Positions 7,678 to 15,513 of a stretch of DNA of 64,000 bases are shown piece after piece (the stretch's first letter is position 1; each line of letters opens with the position of its first letter). Location: the NCBI RefSeq assembly GCF_900105755.1, contig NZ_FNTQ01000001.1:3844001-3908000 (forward strand), written 5' to 3'. The position numbers and the translations under genes are program-made. This DNA is from Streptomyces sp. Ag109_O5-10 (GTDB lineage Bacteria; Actinomycetota; Actinomycetes; Streptomycetales; Streptomycetaceae). The notes under the pieces were generated by a model. That model worked only from the letters and a program-made list of their open reading frames with translations, was not told the origin of the DNA and ran no database searches.

Positions 7678-8467
7678 GACGCCTTTTTAGGCGCTCTGAG
7701 CTGCGGAGACTGTCCCTTCAATCCGCCAACTCTGCTTTCATCGCTTGACTGGACCGGTCCACCGGTCCAGTCTTGGATGCAACGCCGCCCGGCCTGTAAG
7801 GGGAGCGGCAGCACCACCCTTTGGCTGTCAGGTCGGAGGGGAGTGGCAGATGCAGTCCGTCGACTGTCAGACCCGGTGCGAACAACTTGGACAGCGGTCC
7901 ACGAGCGCGAAACCGAACTTCGCGGGCTCGTGAGTGCACGGCACTGAGACACCGAATCCCGAGCGAGGGCGACTCCCCGCGATGACCGGTCGGTGGATAG
8001 GACCGCGGCGACACAGCTTCCAAGTGTCGCCACGAACGGACTAGGCACTCCCTCACGTTGCGCGTGAGAGCCGAAACGGACGATGTCACCGGAGGAGATC
8101 ACGGACGCCTCGCTTCAAGCGCTGACGCGTCCGTCTTGCACTGCCACACCCTTGTTGACCTCAACCGATGGGATAGCCAGTGCACCAGCGAAGACCGTGG
8201 GCGTCGCCGTGATGGATCGGCCGGCGAGCGCCAGAACCCCTTCCCGGTCGGTGAGTGGAACGCACGCTCACGGCCAATCCGAGCCGCCCTCTACCTGCCA
8301 TCGCAGCGGCTAGCGCTGCGGCCGGTTGCCTCTCCTCGCCCGTCCGGCCCGCACCTGGGTGCGTCGCCTGTACGGGCGGGGCGGGGGGAGCCGGATAGTC
8401 CGGCCGTGAGCGGTCCCCCGGGGTGCGACCCGAGGGACCGCGTACAGGCACCTGGTTGGAGGCACCT
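7678..8467. other. Long leader/intergenic region before the transfer operon
   Basis: This 790-bp region has no convincing protein frame; open frames are Arg/Ser/Pro-rich. It carries operator copy O3 near its left end and an inverted repeat GCGGTCCC (8410-8417) / GGGACCGC (8434-8441) just before the first transfer-operon gene. It probably contains the operon promoter and a long leader, and could hide a non-coding RNA. Confidence 0.5.
7748..7769. promoter_or_regulatory. Operator O3 (probable GntR binding site)
   Basis: The palindrome runs CTGGACCGGTCC then ACCGGTCCAG, inside a longer stem GACTGGACCGG/CCGGTCCAGTC (7746-7771). It has no T run after it, unlike O2. A TTGACT hexamer at 7744-7749 overlaps its left edge and could be a -35 box, which would let the bound regulator block a rightward promoter. 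Confidence 0.65.
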
Positions 8468-8572
8468 GTGATCACCAGTCTGACAGACGCGGAGCGGGCC
8501 GAACTGGCCCGTAAGAACGCCGCCGCGAACAAGCAGAGCCAGGACAACGCCCGTGCCCGGGGCGGCCGTTGA
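8468..8572 (+). CDS. 34-residue small protein, first of a coupled micro-ORF run
   Basis: GTG 8468 follows the ribosome binding site GGAGG (8456-8460). The product starts MITSLTDAERAELARKNAA, is helical and polar, and ends RARGGR. Its stop overlaps the next ATG (TGATG). The tight coupling to two further tiny genes supports it being real. The function is unknown. Confidence 0.55.
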   Translation: MITSLTDAERAELARKNAAANKQSQDNARARGGR

Positions 8573-8688
8573 TGGCCGGTAGCGAGCACGAGAAGACGAA
8601 GGATCCGCTGCCGCCGCGTCCGCGTGGGCCGCACCCGTACCCGGCCGGTCACTCGGTCGCGTGCCCCGCGTTCGAGGGGGCGTGCTGA
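8572..8688 (+). CDS. 38-residue proline-rich small protein
   Basis: The start codon overlaps the previous stop and the stop overlaps the next start (TGATG both times). The product begins MAGSEHEKTKDPLPPRPRG and ends with CPAFEGAC, giving two cysteines six residues apart on the His/Pro-rich tail. Small ORFs of this type are common at this position in Streptomyces AICEs. No function is known to me. Confidence 0.55.
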   Translation: MAGSEHEKTKDPLPPRPRGPHPYPAGHSVACPAFEGAC

Positions 8689-8855
8689 TGGCGACCGATC
8701 CGGCGGCCTGGCACATGGAGGCCCGTGCGGACGCGTGGGCCGCTGACCTCGGTCGGCAGGACCCTGTGCCGGCCGCGGCTGAGCTGGCCTGGCAGCAGCA
8801 GGAGATCCGCAGCGCCTACGAGGACGCGGCTCACCTGACCGAGCAGCCCCGGTAG
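8688..8855 (+). CDS. 55-residue small acidic helical protein
   Basis: ATG 8688 overlaps the stop of the previous small gene. The product (MATDPAAWHMEARADAWAAD...) is acidic, Ala/Trp/Gln-rich and probably all-helical, ending EDAAHLTEQPR. An in-frame ATG further upstream at 8661 lies inside the preceding gene and is less likely. It is the third gene in a translationally coupled run. The function is unknown. Confidence 0.6.
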   Translation: MATDPAAWHMEARADAWAADLGRQDPVPAAAELAWQQQEIRSAYEDAAHLTEQPR

Positions 8856-8879
8856 CACCCACCCGTCACCACCTCTACA

Positions 8880-8929
8880 GCCCCGGTGACCAGCCGTGAT
8901 GGGCGCCGGATCGGATCCGGCCCGGGGCA
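8880..8929 (+). other. tRNA-like acceptor/T-arm structure 1
   Basis: GCCCCGG (8880-8886) pairs perfectly with CCGGGGC (8922-8928), followed by A at the discriminator position. Directly inside, GCCGG (8905-8909) pairs with CCGGC (8917-8921) around a 7-nt loop, ATCGGAT. This copies the 7-bp plus 5-bp stacking of a tRNA acceptor and T arm, but the D and anticodon arms are missing and the loop lacks TTCRA. It lies between two small genes. It may simply be a G/C-rich hairpin. Confidence 0.35.
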
Positions 8930-8968
8930 CGCACGACCACCTGTTCGCAGAGCTGAGAGGAACCCGGC

Positions 8969-9160
8969 ATGGGGAAGATCACTGACCGGATGCGGCGCCA
9001 GGCCGACGAGAACCGGCAGGCCGCCGAATGGGCGCGCGACCGCGGCAACGAGCAGCGGGCCAGGCAGTTGGAGGACCGCGCCGACGAACTGGAATCCGGC
9101 AACGTCACCGACGTCACCGACCAGCTCTCCGCGCTCACCCGCTGGGCCTTCCGCCGCTGA
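8969..9160 (+). CDS. 63-residue charged helical protein
   Basis: ATG 8969 follows GAGAGG (8955-8960). The product is nearly all charged or polar helix (MGKITDRMRRQADENRQAAE, then ARQLEDRADELES), probably a short coiled coil. It sits in the early part of the transfer operon, separated from neighbours by two tRNA-like hairpins. The function is unknown. Confidence 0.65.
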   Translation: MGKITDRMRRQADENRQAAEWARDRGNEQRARQLEDRADELESGNVTDVTDQLSALTRWAFRR

Positions 9161-9172
9161 CCCGCTTCAACC

Positions 9173-9215
9173 GCCCCGATGGTCGCAAGGCTGGGTTCGA
9201 CTCCCGGCCGGGGCA
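9173..9215 (+). other. tRNA-like acceptor/T-arm structure 2
   Basis: GCCCCGA (9173-9179) pairs at six of seven positions with CCGGGGC (9208-9214), followed by A. Inside, CTGGG (9191-9195) and CCCGG (9203-9207) close a canonical T loop TTCGACT. Only 11 bases separate the acceptor strand from the T arm, so the D and anticodon arms are absent. It could be a tRNA 3'-end relic from a former attachment site, a tRNA mimic or a terminator-like hairpin. It starts 12 bases after a stop codon. Confidence 0.45.
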
Positions 9216-9309
9216 CTGTGGCCCGCCGCACTCGGGTGGTGGCCGCCTACGCCGGACCGCCTGTTCCGCGGTCCCTGGCCTCTTCCTTCCCTTCGAGCTG
9301 GGAGCTCCC

Positions 9310-9603
9310 ATGCGTTCCTTCGTGTCTGGCCACCGGGCCGACAGTCCACAGGATTTCCTCGAACTCGCCCTCGGTACGCCCGTCGAACTCTGGCTCGGAG
9401 TGGAGGGCGAGAGCGAGATGGAGCGTGCGGCGCGCATGGACGCGGCCCGCGACATCCTGACCGACCCCGAGTTCGCGAGCGGGCCGGACGACCTGATCCG
9501 GCTGGCCGCGCAGGTCGTCGACGACCATCCGGAGCTGTTCAACGTGGTCCCGCTGCCCCGCCCCACCCGCCGCCGTCCGGTACGCCGGGGGGCCGCGGCA
9601 TGA
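9310..9603 (+). CDS. Hypothetical protein, 97 residues
   Basis: ATG 9310 starts MRSFVSGHRADSPQDFLELA. The body is acidic and helical (ESEMERAARMDAARDILTDP), with a basic C-terminus (PRPTRRRPVRRG). Its last codon overlaps the next start (ATGA), so it is coupled to the following gene. It belongs to the small conserved ORFs between the regulator and the spread genes of AICEs. The function is unknown. Confidence 0.65.
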   Translation: MRSFVSGHRADSPQDFLELALGTPVELWLGVEGESEMERAARMDAARDILTDPEFASGPDDLIRLAAQVVDDHPELFNVVPLPRPTRRRPVRRGAAA

Positions 9604-9926
9604 ACCAGGACCCGACGCTGGACTGCCTGGCCGTGCCGCTGCGCGTGCTGCGCCTGCTCGCCGTGGACTTCGGGCACCTGCCCGCCCCGGACATCGACGT
9701 GTCACCCCTGTACCCGAACCGGTTGCAGCTGAGGTTCCATGACGACCTGGCGCACTTCGAGACCTGGCGGGACGCCCTGGGCATCACCCCGGACGACGTC
9801 GCCTACGGCGAGCAGAGCGGCGACACCAGCGTGCTGAAGGCGTCCGTCGACTACGCGGGCGCCGTGCTGGAACTGACCGGCTTCGGCGACTTACCCGCCC
9901 CCGCGCCGGTCAAGGCCGCGGCCTGA
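9600..9926 (+). CDS. Hypothetical protein, 108 residues
   Basis: ATG 9600 overlaps the previous stop, and its own stop at 9926 overlaps the next start. The protein (MNQDPTLDCLAVPLRVLRLL...) looks like a small alpha/beta domain with an aromatic centre (LRFHDDLAHFETWRDALG) and no catalytic motif. It is part of the coupled small-gene string. The function is unknown. Confidence 0.65.
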   Translation: MNQDPTLDCLAVPLRVLRLLAVDFGHLPAPDIDVSPLYPNRLQLRFHDDLAHFETWRDALGITPDDVAYGEQSGDTSVLKASVDYAGAVLELTGFGDLPAPAPVKAAA

Positions 9927-10294
9927 TGGCGTCGTGGGGCAAGTGCTTCGACCCGAACGGCGCTCGGCACGGTATCCCCACCTACCCCTGGCACTGCGCC
10001 CCCGACGGGCTGGCGACCAGACGGCAGTTACGGGCCCGCGGGCTGCGTCCGGGTGGTCAGCCGGTGGCCGGGCAGATCCTGCGCCCGCGCTACCGGCGCG
10101 GCCCGTTGGTCGCCTATCTCTACCGGCTCGACAAGGCCCTCCCGGTTCGGCCGATGACGCCGGCCAGGCGGCGCGCGCTGGAGTGCGCGATGAAAGCGCG
10201 CCGCACCTGCCCGAAGTGCCGCACCGACGCCGGATACGTCATCCCCGCATCGCTGGGGGTCTGCGTCCCGTGCGCCTACCCCGATGACCAGTAG
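9926..10294 (+). CDS. RRQRL-type zinc-binding protein
   Basis: A 122-residue protein with the signature RRQLRARGLRPGGQP at about residues 32-46 and a C-terminal zinc ribbon, CPKC (about 97-100) and CVPC (about 114-117). This matches the family named RRQRL motif-containing zinc-binding protein, found almost only in actinobacterial mobile elements. The N-terminal part has HGIPTYPWHCAP, which may add a metal or nucleic-acid contact. The molecular role is unknown; a nucleic-acid-binding accessory in transfer is a reasonable guess. It overlaps the previous stop by one base and precedes the spread gene. Confidence 0.75.
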   Translation: MASWGKCFDPNGARHGIPTYPWHCAPDGLATRRQLRARGLRPGGQPVAGQILRPRYRRGPLVAYLYRLDKALPVRPMTPARRRALECAMKARRTCPKCRTDAGYVIPASLGVCVPCAYPDDQ

Positions 10295-10310
10295 AAACGG
10301 AGTGAAAAAC

Positions 10311-11321
10311 ATGGAAGCCAAGCACGTTGCCCGGCGGGCGGCTCACTGGAGCCTGCCGGTCGCGCTGACCGGCATGTCGCTCGGGTGGACCGTCTACGCC
10401 GTGGGGGAGATCCTCTCCCGCCAGGCCCCGACCGCACTCGCCATGACCGTGGCCGGGATCTACGACGCGGTATGGCTGTACGCCCTGGCCATGGAGACCG
10501 CGCACCGCCGCCAGGGCTCCAAAGGAACGCTGCCGGCCACGCTCGGCTGGGTGTTCCTGGTGGCCTCGGTCGGCGTGCTGTTCACCCACGGCCTGATGTA
10601 CGCCACCCCCGCCGTCGCCGTCATCGGCGCCGTCGTGCCCGCCGCCGCCAAGGCCACGCTCATCATGGCGGTGGAACGCGAGTCCACCCGGATCTCCCCT
10701 GCAGCGCAGCAGCAGATCGACGCCGTGCGCAGCGCGACGCGGGACCAGGTGGCCATCGGCCGGGCCGTCACCCGCGCCAAGACGGACCGGCACGAGACCG
10801 CGGCCGTGCTGGAGCGCGAGGAGCGCAAGGCCCGTGGCAAGGCACAGAAGGTCCGCCACGAGGCAGCCGAGGAACTCGCCAAGCTCACCACCGAGCACCC
10901 CGTCGACGACGACGTGCCCGAGGTCCCGGCGCTGTTCTCGGACGACGACCTGGCGCAGGTGCTGGGGCAGTGGACACAGGAGGGTGTGTCCCCGGGTGTG
11001 TCCCCCGTGTCCCCGCAGGTCGGCCCCGTGTCCCCGGCGCCGGAACTCCCCGCCCCGCACGGCGCGGGACACACCCCGCTCGACTGGGCGGCGCTGGCCG
11101 GAGTGGCGGCCGTGGCGGGTGTCGCGACGCCTCAGCCGGGCGAGCCGCTGACCGAGGAACAGCTCACGGTCGTGCTGCGGTGGCTTCGCCACTCGGAGAA
11201 CCCTCCGCTGTCCTACCGCAAGGCCCTGGCCGCGTACCGCGCAGCAGGGTTTCCCGCGAAGGAGGAGCGCGTGCGCAAGGCGTACGCCGCGCTGATCGAC
11301 GCGGAAGACGCACAGCCGTAA
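10311..11321 (+). CDS. Spd-type membrane protein (plasmid spread), 336 residues
   Basis: ATG 10311 is chosen over 10284 because ACGGAG lies at the right distance (about 10298-10303). Four hydrophobic segments fill residues about 8-110 (WSLPVALTGMSLGWTVYAVG, then AGIYDAVWLYALAM, LGWVFLVASVGVLF, AVAVIGAVVPAAAK). A charged helical region follows (VLEREERKARGKAQKVRHEA), then an acidic and Pro-rich linker and a C-terminal ~70-residue domain resembling a small helix-turn-helix (VVLRWLRHSENPPLSYRKAL). Spd proteins help conjugated DNA move across mycelial septa. A short DUF2637/SpdB-like assignment fits the topology but cannot be confirmed without a profile search. Confidence 0.7.
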   Translation: MEAKHVARRAAHWSLPVALTGMSLGWTVYAVGEILSRQAPTALAMTVAGIYDAVWLYALAMETAHRRQGSKGTLPATLGWVFLVASVGVLFTHGLMYATPAVAVIGAVVPAAAKATLIMAVERESTRISPAAQQQIDAVRSATRDQVAIGRAVTRAKTDRHETAAVLEREERKARGKAQKVRHEAAEELAKLTTEHPVDDDVPEVPALFSDDDLAQVLGQWTQEGVSPGVSPVSPQVGPVSPAPELPAPHGAGHTPLDWAALAGVAAVAGVATPQPGEPLTEEQLTVVLRWLRHSENPPLSYRKALAAYRAAGFPAKEERVRKAYAALIDAEDAQP

Positions 11322-11341
11322 CGCGTCCGGCACACACCAAT

Positions 11342-11374
11342 GACGGCCAGCCCACGGGAATTGGGCTGGCCGTC
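11342..11374. terminator. Hairpin after the first spread gene
   Basis: GACGGCCAGCCCA (11342-11354) and its exact complement (11362-11374) form a 13-bp stem with a 7-nt loop, followed by GTTG. It starts 20 bases after the stop and separates the early small-gene block from the large spread/traB block. Confidence 0.75.
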
Positions 11375-11552
11375 GTTGCGACTGCCGGAAGCAGTCGACC
11401 GAACCAGTGAAGCAGACCCGGTGAGCCCCGGCGAGCGGCACCCTCGCAGACCCGCGGGCAGACCCGGCGAGCTGACCCAACCGCTCCACACGGTGGCTCT
11501 CGCGAGCCGCCCGCACCGCGTCTGCGCTGCGGTTTCAGCCCCTCATCCGGCA

Positions 11553-11607
11553 GGCCCGGCCGGCAACTTCCTACGGCCCCGGCCGGGCCCTACTCCCCAA
11601 AAGGAGT
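11553..11607 (+). promoter_or_regulatory. Leader hairpins that may cover a ribosome binding site
   Basis: GGCCCGGCCGG (11553-11563) pairs with CCGGCCGGGCC (11579-11589). Next, ACTCC (11592-11596) can pair with GGAGT (11603-11607), which contains the AAGGAG used by the gene at 11617. The leader could therefore limit translation of the membrane protein upstream of traB. Confidence 0.4.
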
Positions 11608-11616
11608 GCTCCCAGC

Positions 11617-13185
11617 ATGACGGAACTCAGCACCGAGCCGGTAGCCATCGAGGCTGCCCCGACCACACCCCCGACACCACCCGACACCGCGCCGACCACG
11701 GCGAAGGACAGCAGGGAGGTAGAGCACACCCCGGGTGGGTGGCCTGTCGTGCCGCTCGCCCTGACCGGGGCGAACAGCACCGTCGGTATGGTCGCCGCCG
11801 CTTCCCTGGCGGGCGGCCCGATCGCCGCCATGGTCGCCGCTACCGGCATGGTGGTCCTCGGCACGGTCGCCGCCACCCGCTCCCGCAAGCCCAACGCCCG
11901 CCGCGTCACCCGCAGGCAAGCGGCCCGCGCCGCCGGCCGTGCTGCTGCCCGCAGCGCAGGCCTGCGCCACGGCGGCTTGACCGGCGGCGGGTCCGGGACC
12001 CGTTCGGCCGGCTCCCGTGCCAGTCGTGCGGGTGGCAGGTCGGGTGGTGTGCCGGGCCAGCACCGCCGTAGCAGTGGCCCGGCCGCCCGCCCCGCCAGCA
12101 CCGCCACCGGCTCGAAGACCCGCGGCACGACCGGTCCGGGTGCGTCCAAGCACTCGGCCGGTGGCGCGGGCAGGGTCGGGCAGATACGCGCCCTGCGCGC
12201 CGCGCAGCAGGCCGCCACCGGGACCCGTGCCGGACAGCGCACACAGACCACCAACGCACGGCGTGCGGTCGCCGACGCGCGCCGCAACGCCAACACCCCC
12301 GCCCGCAAGTCCGGGGTGGGCAAGCGTGCCGGTCTGACCGGCCGCCTGCTGGGCGGCACCGCCCGCAAAGCCCGCACCGCGCGCGATGCGGCGATCGCCA
12401 AACAGCGTGCTAAGCGCGACGCCAAGGCGGGCGCCACGGTGGCCGCGCAGCGGGCCGCGGTCCGCAAGGCGCCCGCGCGCAAGGCCGCCCGCAAGGCACT
12501 GCGCCGGTCCGCGGCCCGCTTCCACGGGCGACGCCTGCTCGCTGCCCTGCTCGCCCTGCCCGTGGGCCTGCTGGGCTGCCTGACCACCCCGATTGGCCGC
12601 AAGTTCGACATCCCGTGGCTGATGTACCCCGGCCGCCGCCTGTACTGGGCCATGGTCCGCACCGCCACGCAACAGCGCGCCGAACGCGACGAGATCACCC
12701 GCGAGGACCTGCGCGAGCAGGAAGCCGCCGCGGACGCGGAAGCCACCGAGGACGGCACCGAGGGCATCGCGGACAGTGTCGAACGGCCCGCCGCCAAGGT
12801 CCCCACCCCCACGATTCCCGAGGTCAGTGAAGGAGAGTACGTGTCCGGTTTCCGGTTCGAAGAGGCCGCTGCCGAGATGGAGCAGGCCGCCAACGCCTAC
12901 GAGCCCGAGAACGCCATGGAGATCCTCGCCATGGTCGAAGGGCTCCCGGCCGCGCTGAGCAGCGTGGCCAACGTGATGAAGATCCTCGCCGAGCGCTCCG
13001 ACAACGAGTTCCCGCTGGAGAAGGAGATCGCGGACGGCTTCAACGACATCTTCGGCGCCCTCATGAGCGCGGTTGCGGTCGCCGAGGACATGGGCCCGCT
13101 GTTCCGGCAGGTCCACGAGCAGGACATCGCCCGCCACGAGGACCCCCGCAACGGCCACGACGCTGAGAAGGGCTGGAACGTCTGA
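11617..13185 (+). CDS. Spd-type membrane protein with basic linker, 522 residues
   Basis: ATG 11617 follows AAGGAG. After an acidic Pro/Thr-rich start, hydrophobic segments lie at about residues 45-62 (VVPLALTGANSTVGMVAAAS) and 66-88. A ~210-residue Arg/Ala/Gly-rich stretch with scores of basic residues follows, then another hydrophobic segment (LLAALLALPVGLLGCL, about 308-325) and an acidic C-terminal domain with a helical end (MEILAMVEGLPAALSSVANV). The basic linker is likely to bind DNA. Its stop is 1 base before the traB start, typical of spdB2 partners of TraB, which are thought to form a septal pore with it. Confidence 0.7.
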   Translation: MTELSTEPVAIEAAPTTPPTPPDTAPTTAKDSREVEHTPGGWPVVPLALTGANSTVGMVAAASLAGGPIAAMVAATGMVVLGTVAATRSRKPNARRVTRRQAARAAGRAAARSAGLRHGGLTGGGSGTRSAGSRASRAGGRSGGVPGQHRRSSGPAARPASTATGSKTRGTTGPGASKHSAGGAGRVGQIRALRAAQQAATGTRAGQRTQTTNARRAVADARRNANTPARKSGVGKRAGLTGRLLGGTARKARTARDAAIAKQRAKRDAKAGATVAAQRAAVRKAPARKAARKALRRSAARFHGRRLLAALLALPVGLLGCLTTPIGRKFDIPWLMYPGRRLYWAMVRTATQQRAERDEITREDLREQEAAADAEATEDGTEGIADSVERPAAKVPTPTIPEVSEGEYVSGFRFEEAAAEMEQAANAYEPENAMEILAMVEGLPAALSSVANVMKILAERSDNEFPLEKEIADGFNDIFGALMSAVAVAEDMGPLFRQVHEQDIARHEDPRNGHDAEKGWNV

Positions 13186-13186
13186 G

Positions 13187-15301
13187 ATGAGCAGCACCGC
13201 CACCGCCAAGAAGCAGCAGAGCAGTGGCCCGGTGCTGGACTGGGCGGCCGGTCACGGACCCGTGACCGGCGCCCTGTCCGCGACCACCGGAGCCTTCGCC
13301 ATCGCCACCACCGGCGCCGCCACCCACATGCCCCCCGGCTGGGCCCTCGCCGTAGGTGCCGCGGGCGCCCTCGGACACACCGTCGTGGGCCTGCGGGTAC
13401 GCAACGCCGGCCGCACCCTGGCCACCCGCGCCGCATCCTGGCTCATCGGGGCGGGCTGGACCACCTGGGCCATGACCCACGGCCCGCTCACGTGGGCCGC
13501 GCTCGGATCCCTCGCCACCATCGGCGTCGGCATCGGCGCCGCCGCCCGATCCTCCGCCCTGTTCGAGGAGGCACGGGAAGAGGAGGCACTCGCCGCCGAA
13601 CATCGCCAGATCGCCCGCGAGCTGTCCGCAGAGCGCCGCGCGATCGCCGCGGAATGGGTCGAGCGCATCCAGCGGGTGTGCTCCCTCACCGTGCGCGTGC
13701 TCGGAGTGGAGATGTGGGAGACCGGCGCCGGCTACTCCATCGACGCCGAACTCCCTCCCGGCGGCGCCACCTGGAACAAGATCGCTGCCGAGTCGCCGCG
13801 ACTGTCTGCGGACGCCCGGTTGCCGCACGGCTGCACCGCCACCGCCTCCCCGGGCATCCACCAGGGGCGCGTCATCATTGACGTGACCACGGTCAACGTC
13901 CTGGAGGAGGAACGGACTTACCCGGCCGACTACAGCGTCCTGTCCCTGCACACGGGCATCCCGTGGGGCTACCGCACGAACGCGGAGAGCATCCTCGCCT
14001 ACCTGCGCGAGCAGTGCGCGTTGGTGGTCGGGCCGACTGGGTCGGGCAAGACGAACATGGTCCACGCGATCCTCGCTGGCTTCGCCCGCGCCGAAGACGT
14101 CCTGACCTGGGTGATCGACCTGAACGCCGGATCGGCCGGCCTGCCCTGGGTGCTGCCCGTCCTCAACCAGGAGATCGTGCGGGAGGACGGCAAGACCGTA
14201 CGGCCCGGCATCGACTGGCTCGCCGGCACGTTCGATGAGGCCATGGCCATGCTGGACACGGCCGTGCGGGTCGCCAAGCACCGCAAGACCAGCTATCAGG
14301 ACCTGCTCGCCAAGGCCAACACCGACCTGCTGCCGATCAGCCCCAAGATTCCTCAGATCATGCTGGTCATCGACGAGGGCGCGGAGATCCTGGCCAGCCC
14401 GGACCGGCAGATGCGCAAGCTCGCTGAGAAGATCCTCGAAGTCATCCGGATCGCCCGCGCCATGGGCCTGCGCACCGTGCTGACCGCGCTCGGGGCGACC
14501 GGCAGCGTGCTCGGCAACCTGATGATCCGCCGGGAAGCCAAGGTGCGCGTCGCGCTGACCGGCGGGGAGACCGAGGGCATGGACCTGGGCAAGATGTTCC
14601 CCGGCTCGCGCGGACTGCGCGTGGACCAGGCCCCGTTCAAGGGCGCCGGGTTCATGGGCACCCCCGAGTCCCCGGCCGCGCTGTTCAAAGCCTGGCGCAT
14701 CCTGCCGAACCAGATCCGGGACATCATCGCCGCTACCTCCGACCGGCACCCCGTCCTCGATGACGTGTCGGTCAAGGCTGCCGGGGCCGCCTACATCCGC
14801 CGCTGGGACAGCGAGCGCACCGCATGGATGCGCGAGCAGATCGTCCCCGACGACGAGCAGACGGACACCTCGGGCGGGGAGGCGCTGCGGCTGTCCGCGT
14901 TCCGCGACACGCAGGCGGCCGGACCTGAGATGGCGGAAGACGAGATGCTGCGCCGCTTCCGCGAGGAGATCGACGCACAGTTCGCCACCACCCCCGACCC
15001 GCACACCCCCGACACCCCGCCGCCCGCGGCGGGCGGGCTGAACCTGTCGGCACTGCGGGGCGAGCATGACAGCCCCGCGCAACAGGTTGCGCTCGCCCTG
15101 CTGCTCGCCGCCGGCCCGGACGGCACCGGCGCATCCGCCATCGCCCGCGCCCTCGCCGACGAGTACGGCACCACCCGTCAGACGGTGGTCGGCTGGCTCA
15201 AGACGTGGGTCAAGGACGGCACCGCCGTCCGCGTCGGGGAGGGCACCAAAGCCCGCTACGTCCACCACCGCCACGCACCCCAACAACCCCCCGAACACTG
15301 A
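13187..15301 (+). CDS. traB: TraB, FtsK/SpoIIIE-type conjugative DNA translocase
   Basis: A 704-residue hexameric-motor type ATPase that moves double-stranded DNA between mycelial compartments, the hallmark of Streptomyces conjugation. Two hydrophobic segments lie in the first ~120 residues. The FtsK-like motor follows, with Walker A GPTGSGKT at about residues 282-289 and Walker B IMLVIDEGAEIL at about 390-401. The last ~70 residues form a winged helix (ASAIARALADEYGTTRQTVVGW) corresponding to the domain that reads the clt repeats in known TraB proteins. A GACAAG repeat array begins four bases after the stop. It is translationally linked to the upstream membrane gene. Confidence 0.93.
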   Translation: MSSTATAKKQQSSGPVLDWAAGHGPVTGALSATTGAFAIATTGAATHMPPGWALAVGAAGALGHTVVGLRVRNAGRTLATRAASWLIGAGWTTWAMTHGPLTWAALGSLATIGVGIGAAARSSALFEEAREEEALAAEHRQIARELSAERRAIAAEWVERIQRVCSLTVRVLGVEMWETGAGYSIDAELPPGGATWNKIAAESPRLSADARLPHGCTATASPGIHQGRVIIDVTTVNVLEEERTYPADYSVLSLHTGIPWGYRTNAESILAYLREQCALVVGPTGSGKTNMVHAILAGFARAEDVLTWVIDLNAGSAGLPWVLPVLNQEIVREDGKTVRPGIDWLAGTFDEAMAMLDTAVRVAKHRKTSYQDLLAKANTDLLPISPKIPQIMLVIDEGAEILASPDRQMRKLAEKILEVIRIARAMGLRTVLTALGATGSVLGNLMIRREAKVRVALTGGETEGMDLGKMFPGSRGLRVDQAPFKGAGFMGTPESPAALFKAWRILPNQIRDIIAATSDRHPVLDDVSVKAAGAAYIRRWDSERTAWMREQIVPDDEQTDTSGGEALRLSAFRDTQAAGPEMAEDEMLRRFREEIDAQFATTPDPHTPDTPPPAAGGLNLSALRGEHDSPAQQVALALLLAAGPDGTGASAIARALADEYGTTRQTVVGWLKTWVKDGTAVRVGEGTKARYVHHRHAPQQPPEH

Positions 15302-15304
15302 TCA

Positions 15305-15451
15305 CTTGTCGCTTGTCACCCTGCCCCGACACATGCCGCCACGGCCGCCCCCAGGGGGCCGGAAACGGCTTGTGAGCTGGGAGGCGACAAGCGACAAGAC
15401 AAGACAAGCGACAAGCCGCACGACAAGACAGACGACAAGCAACGCGACAAG
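15305..15451. repeat. Candidate clt transfer locus: GACAAG repeat array
   Basis: Eight GACAAG copies on the plus strand begin at 15386, 15393, 15398, 15403, 15410, 15422, 15434 and 15446, and two inverted copies (CTTGTC) begin at 15305 and 15312. The last four plus copies are spaced exactly 12 bp apart. The array is non-coding and lies directly behind traB. In pSVH1 and related plasmids TraB recognises short direct repeats in a clt locus beside traB, so this is the obvious recognition site here, with a sequence different from the GACCCGGA type. Confidence 0.8.
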
Positions 15452-15513
15452 CCACCACACGGGCAGCACCACGGAAACGGGTGCTGCCCGCCTCGCTTTC
15501 CGGGAGGCCGCTC

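Noticed and set aside
1-8000. Left attachment repeat (copy of the tRNA-Tyr 3' end)
   Set aside because: Scanned by eye for GATTCGAACC and flanking bases. The only near hit (TTTCGAACC near 1702) has no further match and lies inside a gene.
8058-8471. A 137-residue gene in the transfer-operon leader
   Set aside because: Arg/Ser/Pro-rich, no ribosome binding site, and it runs into the small coupled genes.
9173-9215. A functional tRNA gene
   Set aside because: Only the acceptor stem and T arm are present; there is no D arm or anticodon arm.
15305-15451. Possible CRISPR or microsatellite at the GACAAG array
   Set aside because: Units are 6 bp and overlap in part; the position behind traB explains it better as clt.
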